From Opitutus sp. GAS368 (lineage in GTDB: Bacteria; Verrucomicrobiota; Verrucomicrobiia; Opitutales; Opitutaceae), in assembly GCA_945903545.1 (NCBI GenBank), contig CAMDOO010000018.1:1-45034 (forward strand): a stretch of DNA of 45,034 nucleotides. The letters are read 5' to 3'. The notes beneath the pieces are model-generated. The model was not told where the DNA came from, searched no databases, and worked only from the letters and a program-made list of their open reading frames with translations. Made by a program: the position numbers and the translations under genes. This document shows, piece after piece, positions 1 through 7,969 of this stretch. Within the stretch, counting starts at the first letter, position 1, and every line of letters begins with the position of its first letter.

Positions 1-262
1 AGGCCGACATCGCGATGTTCCCCAGCAACAGGATCGCGACCAGCCACGCGCCGCGCGCCACCCCCGAGGTCTGCTTGTACGCGACCCAGACGTAGAAGGT
101 CAGGAATCCCCAGTACGTGTCGACCATCGTGGCGATGAACCACGGGTGCGAGTAGACCTCGCGGGGGACGGCGAAGAGCGGGCACTGGAAGCTCGCCCAC
201 GAGGTGACGGCGAGCATCGAGGCAAGCACGAGGAGGAACAGGAGTCGGAGGGCGATGATCAT
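1..262 (-). CDS. DUF1475 family membrane protein (3' end cut by window)
   Basis: Only the first 87 codons lie in the window; the gene runs off the left edge. The visible protein starts MIIALRLLFLLVLASMLAVT, a membrane segment or signal anchor. A second hydrophobic stretch follows around TYWGFLTFYVWVAYKQTS and a third begins near the edge (WLVAILLLGNIAM). The pattern of HPWFIATMVD followed by GFLTFYVWVAYK matches what I recall of the DUF1475 family, small inner-membrane proteins of unknown function. It is the last visible gene of a minus-strand run with a CFA-like methyltransferase, DUF1365 and an FAD oxidoreductase, so a role in membrane-lipid modification is inferred from context only. The 139 bases between it and the methyltransferase contain an ordinary dispersed-repeat fragment. 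No Shine-Dalgarno motif is visible. Confidence 0.75.
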   Translation of the reverse strand, partial: MIIALRLLFLLVLASMLAVTSWASFQCPLFAVPREVYSHPWFIATMVDTYWGFLTFYVWVAYKQTSGVARGAWLVAILLLGNIAMSA

Positions 263-401
263 CCGGAAAAATTGTTTTTAAAGGGGCGCGCGGAGGAAGA
301 GAAGGTTCGAATCCTCGTCGGGCTGGGTGCATCGATGCCGAATTCCTCCGTGTTCTCCGCGACCTCCGGTGAAAATCCGGGGAGGGCGGGAGATCCTTCG
401 G

Positions 402-1658
402 TCATGGTCCGGGGTGATTGGCGCGTGCGTGCAGCGTTTGCACGACAGAGATGTGGCGCTGCGCGAAGGCGGCCTCGCAGTAGGAGAGGTAGTAGCCCCA
501 TTTCCGGATGAAGCGCTGGTCAAAACCGAGGGCGCGGACCTCCTCGAGCCTGGCTTGGAAGTTGTCCTGCCACAGTCGGAGCGTGCGGGCGTAGTCGGGA
601 CCGAAGTCGTCCACGGCCCGGACCTGGAAGCGGCCCGCCTCGGCGAGGCAGCGGTTGACGCGCTGGAGCGAAAGCAGGAGCGAACCGGGGAAGATGTGCT
701 TCTGGATGAAATCCACGCCGCGCCGAAGCTCGTCGTAGCGGTGGTCGGGGCAGGTGATGAACTGGAGGGCGAGCAGGCCGTCGGGCGCGAGCACGCGGTC
801 GAGAGTCGCGCAATACTCGGGCAGGTAATTGTGGCCGACGGCCTCGAGCATCTCGATCGAGACGATCTTGTCGAACCGGCCGTCGAGCTCGCGGTAGTCG
901 CGCAGCTGCACATCGATGCGGTCGGACAACCCGGCCTCGGCCACGCGGCGCCGGGCGAACTCATGCTGCTGCGCGGAGATCGTGACGGTGGTCACGCGGC
1001 AGCCGTGGTTTTGCGCGGCGTGGAGGGACCATCCGCCCCAGCCGGTGCCGATCTCGAGGACATGGTCCGTCGGGCGCAGCCGGAGTTTCCGGCAGATGGA
1101 CTCATTCTTCTCCCGTTGCGCTTCCGGCAGGGAGAGGTCCGGGCTCGCCCAGCGGGCGGAGGAATACATCATCGACGGATCGAGCATCAGGGCGAAGAAG
1201 TCGTTCGAAAGATCGTAGTGCTCGCTGATGTTGCGGCGGGCGGTTTTCCGTGAATTCGGTCGAAGCAAGTGGCGCAGCCGGTTGGCGAGGCTGAGCAGGT
1301 TGAGCGAGAATGCGTCCCGGCGCCGCGAGCCGGAGAGGGTCGGTGCCTCCTCATGATTGAGAATGAACCAGGTGATCACCGCCGTGACGTCCGGCGTATC
1401 CCAGTCCCCATCGAGGTAGGCTTCCGCAAAACCGATGTCGCCCGCGAAAAAGCAGCGGTGGAAAAAACGTTCAAGATTCACGCGGATCACCGCGGTGGGG
1501 CCCTGGCCGTCACCAAAGGACCGGCTGCTGCCATCGGGAAGGATCATCCGGAGCTGGCCGTGCGGCATCCGGGCGAGGGCCCGCAGGACGAAGACGCGAC
1601 ACAGGGAGGGACAGACGTCGAAAAAGGGAAACGTGGTTGTCCTGGTGATCGGAATCAT
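402..1658 (-). CDS. Cyclopropane-fatty-acyl-phospholipid synthase-like SAM methyltransferase
   Basis: A 418-residue SAM-dependent methyltransferase of the CFA synthase family (COG2230 type), expected to act on unsaturated acyl chains of membrane phospholipids. The SAM site is EIGTGWGG at 202-209. The start at 1658 is chosen because its ATG overlaps the stop of the DUF1365 gene (ATGA), suggesting coupled translation; a longer frame would run deep into that gene. Compared with E. coli Cfa, the catalytic Cys of YSCAYW is Ser (YSSARW, 165-170) and the bicarbonate-site His appears to be Gln299, while the Glu of MxExVG is kept (E272). As I recall, this pattern marks the subfamily that travels with DUF1365 and COG2907 oxidoreductases. 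The chemistry may therefore be something other than cyclopropanation, for example a methylation or a step towards a modified fatty acid. Confidence 0.85.
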   Translation of the reverse strand: MIPITRTTTFPFFDVCPSLCRVFVLRALARMPHGQLRMILPDGSSRSFGDGQGPTAVIRVNLERFFHRCFFAGDIGFAEAYLDGDWDTPDVTAVITWFILNHEEAPTLSGSRRRDAFSLNLLSLANRLRHLLRPNSRKTARRNISEHYDLSNDFFALMLDPSMMYSSARWASPDLSLPEAQREKNESICRKLRLRPTDHVLEIGTGWGGWSLHAAQNHGCRVTTVTISAQQHEFARRRVAEAGLSDRIDVQLRDYRELDGRFDKIVSIEMLEAVGHNYLPEYCATLDRVLAPDGLLALQFITCPDHRYDELRRGVDFIQKHIFPGSLLLSLQRVNRCLAEAGRFQVRAVDDFGPDYARTLRLWQDNFQARLEEVRALGFDQRFIRKWGYYLSYCEAAFAQRHISVVQTLHARANHPGP

Positions 1659-2527
1659 GAGGAGGAGCGGGGTGGGGAGGAGGGCAGCGATGAATGGGGT
1701 TGGTGGACGTCGCGCTGGTCGTCGGGACGCGCGGTCTTGGCGAACCAAGGGACTTTCTTGAGCCAGAGACGCAGCGCGTGCCAATGAATGAGCCCGAGGA
1801 TCCTCAGGCTCAACAAGGGATATTTTAGCAAGTACCAGGCCAGCCGGCCGTTGGACAGGATTTCACGCTTGCCCGTCAGGGTGCTGGTGAGGGTGCGTTT
1901 CTTGCCGGCGTAGTCGTCGATCTGGATGGCGAGCGCCGGCCCCGGCACGCGGAGATGGAAATCGAAGGCGACGTCGACGTCCGAGAAGGGCGACACATAG
2001 AAGAACTTCGGCTCGCGGTGACGGAAGGCCGCGGGCGTGCCGGCCGTGCCGGGCGGCACGAGGCGGTCGGGCCCGAGCAGGAATGGCTTGGATTCGCGGA
2101 AGGTGTTTGTGACCTCGGCGATCGCGGCGAGGGGCGCGCCGTGGCGGTCGTGACAGAAGTAAAACGAAACCGGGTTGAAGATGTGCCCGAGGATGCGCGG
2201 GAGCGTGACGAGCGTCACCTTGCCGCCGTCGAGCTCAATGCCGCGGGAGCGGAGGAAGGACTCGACGCGCTGCTTCAGTGGCGCGGTGGAACCCGGGGCC
2301 GCGGCTTGGCTGGCGCCGTTGTGCACCGGTCCGTCGAGCCGGAGATAATCGGATTGCCGGAAGGAAAAGAGATTGGGCCGGTCGACGGAGAATAGCGGCA
2401 GGCGGCGGTCGAGCTCGGGAAGCTCATCGAGATCGAGGCCAAACAGGAAGATCCGGTAGAGGAAGCGATGGGATGCCGGGGTGAAGCGCTGGTGCATCAC
2501 GTGGCATTCATAGAGGCAGGAGGGCAT
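1655..2527 (-). CDS. DUF1365 family protein
   Basis: A 290-residue DUF1365 (COG3496) protein. Family signatures are the N-terminal CHVMHQRFTPASHRFLYRIF with the following LDLDELPELD, and the central NPVSFYFCHD. The function is unknown; the family is repeatedly found beside CFA-type methyltransferases and COG2907 oxidoreductases, as here. Its stop overlaps the start of the methyltransferase by four bases. Upstream, 118 bases holding a GTAG-type palindrome separate it from the oxidoreductase gene. The last 25 or so residues are Ser/Pro/Arg-rich and unlike the rest; this tail may simply reflect the coding overlap. Confidence 0.88.
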   Translation of the reverse strand: MPSCLYECHVMHQRFTPASHRFLYRIFLFGLDLDELPELDRRLPLFSVDRPNLFSFRQSDYLRLDGPVHNGASQAAAPGSTAPLKQRVESFLRSRGIELDGGKVTLVTLPRILGHIFNPVSFYFCHDRHGAPLAAIAEVTNTFRESKPFLLGPDRLVPPGTAGTPAAFRHREPKFFYVSPFSDVDVAFDFHLRVPGPALAIQIDDYAGKKRTLTSTLTGKREILSNGRLAWYLLKYPLLSLRILGLIHWHALRLWLKKVPWFAKTARPDDQRDVHQPHSSLPSSPPRSSS

Positions 2528-2601
2528 GGGACGGTCGCAGTAATGAAGCTGTCTGGCTCTGGCGTGGCGTCAAATCGTTGAAGCGGCCTGTAAGTTTCGT
2601 T

Positions 2602-2649
2602 GTAGCTGGCCTCGGTATGGCCGGCACCGGGGTCACCGACGCCGGCTAC
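2602..2649. repeat. GTAG-ended palindrome, family F copy 1
   Basis: Starts GTAGCTGGCC and ends GCCGGCTAC. Each half is itself a hairpin (GCTGGCC with GGCCGGC, then CCGG-GTC with GAC-CCGG), the layout of a REPIN (two inverted REPs). A related copy lies at 19438-19493. The terminal CTAC supplies the TAG stop codon of the oxidoreductase gene (2646-2648, minus strand). The element sits inside the presumed lipid operon, between its first two genes. Confidence 0.8.
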
Positions 2650-3944
2650 AGATTCGGCTTCTCAACCGGCCAGGGGTCGCGGCCGAGGAGGAGGGTGGAG
2701 AGATTGTAGGCGCTGAGCAGGGCGTCCTCGTGGAATCCATAGCGGAAATAACTGCCGGCGAAGTAGGTTTCCGTCGTTTTCCGGGCGGCGGCGTTGAGCT
2801 CCGGCAGCCGGGGTTGGGCGGCGAGGGCGGGGAGATCAAAGAGCGGGTGCTCGCAGGGAATGCGTTTGAGGACCCGGGCGGGATCGATCGCCTCGGGGCG
2901 GTTGATGCTCACGAAGTAGTTCTCTCGATCGGAGACACCCTGCAGGGCGTTCATCCAATAATGGGTGGCGGTGGCGGGATCGGTGCCGCCGCCCGCGATC
3001 TCGTAGTTCCAGCTCGACCAGGCGAGGCGGGTGCGCGGCATCACCGAGGCATCGGTGTGCAGGGTGGCCAGGTTGGGTTGGTAGCGGAAGGCCCCGAGGA
3101 GCCGCGCTTCGTCCGGCCGCGGATCCTGCAGCAGGCGCAGGGCCTGGTCGGCGTGGCAGGCGAGGATGACTTGGTCGAAGTGCTCGGTCGCGCCGTTCCC
3201 GGCGGTCACGGCGACACCGTGCTTGGTGCGCGTCACGGCGAAGGCGGGCTGCCCGAGCCGGATGCGGTCGCGCCACGGGGCGGTGAGCCGCTCGACATAG
3301 GTGCGCGAACCGCCGGTGACGGTCCTCCAGGGGTGCTGGGTGTGGAGCCCGAGGAAGCCGTGGTTGTGGAAAAACCGGAGCAGGGTCGCCGCGGGGAATT
3401 CCAGCATCAGCCGGGGCGGCGTGCTCCAGACGGCCGAGCTCATCGGCACGAGGTAGAGGTTCAGGAAGTCTTCGCCGTAATTCCCGCGGCGGACGTAATC
3501 GCCCAGGGTCTCGTGCGGCGTGGCGGGCTGGTCGAGGGCGGCGCTGGCCTCGCGGTTGAAGCGGTTGACCGCGGCGAGCATCCGGTAGAAGCGCGGGCGC
3601 AGAAGGTTGCGGCGTTGGGCGAACAGGTGGTTGAGCGAGGAGCCACAGAACTCGAGTCCGCTGGCGGCGTGGCGCACGCTGAACGACATGGCGGTGGACT
3701 GGGTGGCCACGCCCAGCTCGTCGAACAGCCGCGAGAGGAGGGGATAGGTGACGCGGTTGTACACCATGAAGCCGGTGTCGACCGGCAGCCTCCGGCCGGT
3801 GCCGGGCTCGGCGACGTCGATCGTGTGGGCATGGCCGCCGGGGCGGGATTCGGTCTCGAACAGGGTCAGGTCGAAATCGCGCCGCAGGAAATGGGCGCAG
3901 CCAAGGCCGGCGATGCCGGATCCGATGATGGCGAGGCGTGACAC
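2646..3944 (-). CDS. FAD-dependent amine oxidase-like oxidoreductase (COG2907 type)
   Basis: A 432-residue flavoprotein with an N-terminal Rossmann fold (IIGSGIAGLGCAHFLRR, about residues 6-22), the acidic ribose-binding end LFETESRPGGHAHT, and an amine-oxidase-like body including VDTGFMVYN. COG2907 proteins are predicted flavin oxidoreductases or desaturases. In Rhodobacter sphaeroides, as I recall, a COG2907/CFA-like pair takes part in furan fatty acid formation and the singlet-oxygen response, so a similar acyl-chain oxidation is a reasonable hypothesis here. The start is GTG at 3944, fixed by the dinucleotide-binding motif only a few residues in. The TAG stop lies inside a GTAG palindrome. 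It is the first gene of the run towards DUF1475. Confidence 0.85.
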   Translation of the reverse strand: MSRLAIIGSGIAGLGCAHFLRRDFDLTLFETESRPGGHAHTIDVAEPGTGRRLPVDTGFMVYNRVTYPLLSRLFDELGVATQSTAMSFSVRHAASGLEFCGSSLNHLFAQRRNLLRPRFYRMLAAVNRFNREASAALDQPATPHETLGDYVRRGNYGEDFLNLYLVPMSSAVWSTPPRLMLEFPAATLLRFFHNHGFLGLHTQHPWRTVTGGSRTYVERLTAPWRDRIRLGQPAFAVTRTKHGVAVTAGNGATEHFDQVILACHADQALRLLQDPRPDEARLLGAFRYQPNLATLHTDASVMPRTRLAWSSWNYEIAGGGTDPATATHYWMNALQGVSDRENYFVSINRPEAIDPARVLKRIPCEHPLFDLPALAAQPRLPELNAAARKTTETYFAGSYFRYGFHEDALLSAYNLSTLLLGRDPWPVEKPNL

Positions 3945-4051
3945 GGGGCGGGTCGGAGGGAAGGAGGAAGGACACCGAAGCTACCGACCAACCCTGAGGG
4001 CACAAGACAGGGGCGCGGGCAGTAGCCGTGCGTTCGGCCTTTGGCGCCGGA

Positions 4052-4312
4052 CTACTTGGATTTGCCCAATCCGGCTTTGGGCCGGGCTGCGGCCGCGGTC
4101 GCCGGGTCCTCCGCCACCATCAGGCCGGACGAGGAATCGCGCTCGGAAAACACGATCGGGTCGCGGGCAATCAGGTCGCGCTCAATGCACTTTTGCACAT
4201 AGGTGCTGAAGGGGAGCCCCAGGCGTTCCGAACGGTCCTTGGCGCGGGCCAGCAACTCGGGCGGGAATGAAATACTCTGGCTGACGAAGGTGCGTCCTTT
4301 TTCCGGGGGCAT
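4052..4312 (-). CDS. Small ribbon-helix-helix-like protein A
   Basis: An 86-residue protein. Residues about 12-50 (QSISFPPELLARAKDRSERL, then STYVQKCIERDL) have the strand-helix-helix pattern of MetJ/Arc-type ribbon-helix-helix DNA-binding proteins. The C-terminal third is Ala/Lys-rich and probably disordered. It is transcribed away from a second small protein of similar pattern (4420-4617), with about 107 bases between the starts. No toxin gene is adjacent, so I favour a transcriptional regulator over an antitoxin. The function is unproven. Confidence 0.6.
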   Translation of the reverse strand: MPPEKGRTFVSQSISFPPELLARAKDRSERLGLPFSTYVQKCIERDLIARDPIVFSERDSSSGLMVAEDPATAAAARPKAGLGKSK

Positions 4313-4334
4313 GGTTCGATGCGCAGCGTGGGGG

Positions 4335-4376
4335 GTTAACGGTTAAAGAAAAGGCGGAAACTATATTGACAGTTAA
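4335..4376. promoter_or_regulatory. Possible operator in divergent region (three GTTAA copies)
   Basis: Between the two divergent small RHH-like genes, GTTAA occurs at 4335-4339, 4342-4346 and 4372-4376. A TTGACA that could be a -35 box lies at 4366-4371, but no convincing -10 box follows at 17 bases. RHH proteins commonly bind short repeated half-sites, so this is a candidate autoregulatory site. Inference only. Confidence 0.3.
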
Positions 4377-4419
4377 TAACGGAAGACAACCGTATCTACT
4401 TGTGGATCGCGAAAGGGTT

Positions 4420-4617
4420 ATGGAAGAAATCAGGCTCCCGCTGGGGCTGCAGAACCTCCTGGAGAAGGAGGCTCGGCGGCGTAATTGCACGGTGAGCGAG
4501 CTGGTTGAGCACGCCGTGCGGGCGGACTTGGAGCACAGCGACCTCGCCTTGATCTGGCCGCGCAAGCTGCCGCCCAAGGAGCGACCGGCTCAAGCCTGCC
4601 CGGAGCCGCCAACCTGA
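4420..4617 (+). CDS. Small ribbon-helix-helix-like protein B
   Basis: A 65-residue protein starting MEEIRLPLGLQNLLEKEA, with a helix-helix pair continuing through NCTVSELVEHAVRADLEH. This matches a ribbon-helix-helix layout. I chose ATG at 4420, preceded by GAAAGGG, because the conserved-looking core starts there; an upstream in-frame start at 4366 would add 18 residues that look unstructured. The last 28 bases overlap the 3' end of the convergent desaturase gene. It pairs divergently with the RHH-like gene at 4052-4312. Regulatory function is inferred from fold pattern only. Confidence 0.5.
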   Translation: MEEIRLPLGLQNLLEKEARRRNCTVSELVEHAVRADLEHSDLALIWPRKLPPKERPAQACPEPPT

Positions 4618-5810
4618 GACGAAGGACCGGTCCGCGGGGAGTGGGCGCGGTTCTGCGCCGGCGCGGAGGAGGGGTCCTGATGGTGCACGGTGGGAGCGAC
4701 AGTCTTGGGCGCCAATCCGGTGTTCGCGGAATTAACGGTGGCGACGGCGATCGCGGCGGCGGCCGGAACGACCCGGCGCAGCGGGGAATGCTCGGCGCGA
4801 ACGGCCGCCCGGTGGGCCGCGGCGACCGAGCTGTGGTGATCGGCATGGGAGCCTTCCTCGAGCACCGATTTCGGCACGGCCTTGAGTCCCCAGATCAGGC
4901 CGGTCCACGAGAGGGCCTTGAGCCCGTAGTAGGTGGGGTCGAATTCCCACCAATAGAATCCGTTGCGGGTCGCGGACTGGTACCGGTGGTGGTTGTTGTG
5001 CCAGCCCTCGCCGAGGGTGATGAGCGCGAGAATGAAGCTGTTGCGCGAGTCGTCGTCTGTCTTGAAGCGGGGGCGGCCCATGAGGTGGGCCATCGAGTAG
5101 ATGCAGGCGGTGCCATGGAACAGGAACGTCGTGCTGATGAAGAAGCCCCAGACGAGCATCTGCAGGCCGTTGGTCCCCAGCGCGGGGGCGAAGTGGGCGA
5201 GGAGCTCGCCGCCGCCGTAGATGGAGGTGGCGAAGAGGATCGGCACCACCAAATCGAAGCGGTTCAACCACACGAGCTCGGGAAACTTCGCCAGGTCCTT
5301 GATCGTGGAATAGTCGGTCGGGAAATTCCGCCGGCTCGTGATCCAGCCGATGTGCGACCAGAGGAATCCGTGGACGTGGGGGGAGTGGGCATCCTCCGGG
5401 CCGTCGCTGTGCGCGTGATGGTGGCGGTGGTGGTAGGCCCACCAGAGGGAGCCGCGCTGCACCGTCGTGCCGGCCCAGAGTGCCAGCAAGAACTGCACAG
5501 GCCGCGAGGTGCTGTAGGTCTTGTGCGAGAAATAGCGGTGATGGATCGCGGTGACGGCGAACATCCGCAGAAAGTACAGTCCCACGGCGGTCCAGACTGC
5601 CACCGGGCTCCAACCAACCCAGATGGCGCCGAGGCAGCCGAGGTGAAGCAAGATGAACGGCATGATCCGCACTAGGTCGACCCGGTCGGGAGAGGCGCGC
5701 ATCTGGTCGGCGCCGTCAGGGCAAAAATCGGAATCGATCCACTGGGCGAAGGCGGTGGCCAGGCGGCGTGGCAGGGAGGGAGAGGAAGCTGAAGAGCTGG
5801 CGTCGTTCAC
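4590..5810 (-). CDS. Acyl-CoA (stearoyl-CoA type) fatty acid desaturase
   Basis: A 406-residue integral-membrane di-iron desaturase that would introduce a double bond into saturated acyl-CoA or acyl-lipid chains. All three histidine boxes are present: HHRYFSH (90-96), HHRHHH (127-132) and HNNHH (271-275, in GEGWHNNHHRY), with hydrophobic segments around 48-85, 103-118 and 180-235. The start codon is GTG at 5810. Residues about 320-406 form an unusual His/Ala/Pro/Ser-rich tail that ordinary family members lack; it looks disordered. The gene's 3' end overlaps the convergent RHH-like gene by 28 bases. Lying close to the lipid operon, it may supply the unsaturated acyl substrate of the CFA-like enzyme. 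Confidence 0.9.
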   Translation of the reverse strand: MNDASSSASSPSLPRRLATAFAQWIDSDFCPDGADQMRASPDRVDLVRIMPFILLHLGCLGAIWVGWSPVAVWTAVGLYFLRMFAVTAIHHRYFSHKTYSTSRPVQFLLALWAGTTVQRGSLWWAYHHRHHHAHSDGPEDAHSPHVHGFLWSHIGWITSRRNFPTDYSTIKDLAKFPELVWLNRFDLVVPILFATSIYGGGELLAHFAPALGTNGLQMLVWGFFISTTFLFHGTACIYSMAHLMGRPRFKTDDDSRNSFILALITLGEGWHNNHHRYQSATRNGFYWWEFDPTYYGLKALSWTGLIWGLKAVPKSVLEEGSHADHHSSVAAAHRAAVRAEHSPLRRVVPAAAAIAVATVNSANTGLAPKTVAPTVHHQDPSSAPAQNRAHSPRTGPSSQVGGSGQA

Positions 5811-5928
5811 AGGTGGTCAGAGGAAGTCCCGCAAGTCAGCGCGTGCAAGCGGCATTTTCCCGGGTCAGGCGGCCCGGGCGGGGTATTTTTACGGCCTGGC
5901 CGGCACGCAGGCGGCCCAGCACGCGGCG

Positions 5929-7926
5929 CTACGGGGTGTCGCGGGTCAGCATCCAGACCGTGAGCGAGCTGTCGGCCAGCTGCGCGGCGAGGATCTGGCC
6001 GTTCCCACTGAAGGACAGTGACTGGATCGGGCTTCGTGTGCCGCCCGTGGGAATCCGGACGACCTCGGACCAATCGGTGGTGTCGTAAACGATGAGCCCC
6101 CCCGTCGCTTCCCCGGCAATCAGCCGCCGGCCATTGGGGTCGAATGCCAGGGCTGGGAAGCCGGACTCCCCGCCCCTGACACGATGCACCATTTCCAGGC
6201 CCGGGGTCCGGCGCAGTTCCAGCAGGCCGGATTCGAGGGCGAGCGCGAGGTGCGCCGCGTCGGGCCCGAAGGCCAGAGCATGCACCTTGGCCGGGGAGAG
6301 GACGTCGGATTGGCGAACCCCGGTCACTGCGTTCCAGGTCCGCAGACGGCCGTCCTCGTCCACCGTCGCCACCAGTTCCCCGCGCTGGGAAACGGCGAGT
6401 CCGGTTATCCGCCGGTCTGGGTGGGCCCGGATCGCGTGCCGCAAGGTGGGCCCCAGGGCATCCCAGATCTCCAGGTCGCCGTCCGCGCCGGCGGCCGCGA
6501 AGAGGGATCCGTCGACCGCCAGCGTCAGCAGGCGCACGCCGCGGCCCATGCCGAGGCGGGCGACGTCCCGCAGGCCTTCGGCGTTGCGCCAGATGTGAAT
6601 GGTGCCCGCTTCGGACCAAGCCAGGACGGAGTCGTCTTGGAGAAACCCGGCGGGCTCTGCGCCGGTTTCCACGGCGGCAACGGGGAGGAGCGAACCGGCG
6701 GAAACCAGCCTGAGCGAAGGTCCTGGCCCGATGACTGCGAGCCGGCTGCCATCGCGGGAAACGCTCAGGGCCGGGCGGCGGACCATGGCCGGGACCGGGC
6801 CCGCTCGGGCGCTCCGGATGCGAACCACGGCGTCGTTCCAGAGGGCGTACCACTCAAAGCCGCGTGGATCGGCGGCGGGCGGGGTGGGGCGCACGGCCAG
6901 CAATTCCTCCCGGGCGCGGGCCGGGTTGTTGAGTTCGAGGGCGAGGGCCGCCCGGTTGAGTGCATTGTGATAGTCCTCGCGGGGCTGGCGCCGGCGTTCG
7001 CGGACCAGGTAGGGGATGAGGTTGGCGACGACTAGGACCGCGGTTGCGGTAAGCCCGAGCGCGCTGGTCCAGAGGGTTTGCCGGCGGCGCCGTTTCTGGC
7101 GCACAGAGCGTCCGGCCTTGAGTCCCCTGATTTCGTCGAGCAACGAGGATCCGTCCGGGTGGCGTCGGGCGGGCGAAGGGTCGCAGGCCCGCACGATGAT
7201 TTCATTCAGCTCCAGCAACAGGACCCGATCCGGCCTGGTCTCGAAGCCGTCCGGCAGCCGGGGAAAATGCCGGCGGTCCAGTCCCATCACGATCTCGTAG
7301 ATCACCTTGCCGAGACTGAAAACGTCCGCTGCGGTGGTGCCCGGTCCCTCCGGCGGAGCGTAGCCCGGCGTGCCGGCGACCGTTGGCTCCGCGGTGATGG
7401 CGCCGACGGTGCCGATGTCGGCCAGCTTGGCCGTGCCGGCCACAAAGATGATGTTCGAGGGCTTGATGTCGCGATGCACGAGACCCCGGGCGTGCAGCCC
7501 GGCCAGCGCGTTGGCCAGCGAGGCGGCGATGGCCAGGGTTTGGGCCGGGGAAATCCGACCCCGGCGGCGCAGGGCCTCGGTCAGCGTGTGGGGCACGTAG
7601 GTCGCCGGCTCGATGAGCCCGCCGCTGGCATCGTCCGCCGCCTCCATCACATAATAGAGGTAGCCCTCGGTTTCGTTGTGGCCGACATGCAGCAGCGCAA
7701 GCTGGCCGGCCTCGATCAACGAGATGGCCGCAAAATGCCGGAGCCCGCTCAATTCGCTGAGGTAAGTCTGCGCGTCCTGAAAACGGCTCCGCCAGATCAC
7801 CTTGATTGCGCGATGGGCCCCGGTGATCCCGCGGGCCAGCCAGACGTCCCCATAACTTCCCCGCCCGATGAGGACGAGCAGCTGATAGTCCGGGATGGCG
7901 GGTGGAACGGCTGGCGGGAGGGACAT
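5929..7926 (-). CDS. Membrane Ser/Thr protein kinase with C-terminal WD40 repeats
   Basis: A 665-residue protein. The N-terminal kinase domain shows the glycine loop GRGSYGDVW (21-29), the ATP-anchoring Lys42 (AIKVI), the catalytic loop HRDIKPSN (151-158), a DIG in place of DFG (170-172) and the activation-segment end GTPGYAPPE. After a basic stretch (RQKRRRRQ) comes a single membrane segment at about 286-305. The rest, from about 350, is a series of WD-type beta-propeller repeats (for example LTLAVDGSLFAAAGADGDLE followed by IWDALG), probably exported. The catalytic residues needed for phosphotransfer are kept, so it should be active. It lies 43 bases downstream of an ECF sigma factor gene on the same strand, a pairing common in Planctomycetes and Verrucomicrobia where the kinase may control the sigma factor. 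Confidence 0.88.
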   Translation of the reverse strand: MSLPPAVPPAIPDYQLLVLIGRGSYGDVWLARGITGAHRAIKVIWRSRFQDAQTYLSELSGLRHFAAISLIEAGQLALLHVGHNETEGYLYYVMEAADDASGGLIEPATYVPHTLTEALRRRGRISPAQTLAIAASLANALAGLHARGLVHRDIKPSNIIFVAGTAKLADIGTVGAITAEPTVAGTPGYAPPEGPGTTAADVFSLGKVIYEIVMGLDRRHFPRLPDGFETRPDRVLLLELNEIIVRACDPSPARRHPDGSSLLDEIRGLKAGRSVRQKRRRRQTLWTSALGLTATAVLVVANLIPYLVRERRRQPREDYHNALNRAALALELNNPARAREELLAVRPTPPAADPRGFEWYALWNDAVVRIRSARAGPVPAMVRRPALSVSRDGSRLAVIGPGPSLRLVSAGSLLPVAAVETGAEPAGFLQDDSVLAWSEAGTIHIWRNAEGLRDVARLGMGRGVRLLTLAVDGSLFAAAGADGDLEIWDALGPTLRHAIRAHPDRRITGLAVSQRGELVATVDEDGRLRTWNAVTGVRQSDVLSPAKVHALAFGPDAAHLALALESGLLELRRTPGLEMVHRVRGGESGFPALAFDPNGRRLIAGEATGGLIVYDTTDWSEVVRIPTGGTRSPIQSLSFSGNGQILAAQLADSSLTVWMLTRDTP

Positions 7927-7969
7927 GGTGAAGGGAGATGGGCCGTGGCCTGGGTTGCAGATCGGCGCA

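Noticed and set aside
4052-4617. Toxin-antitoxin system
   Set aside because: Both small genes look like RHH proteins and neither neighbour resembles a toxin (no PIN, RelE, HipA or Fic motif).
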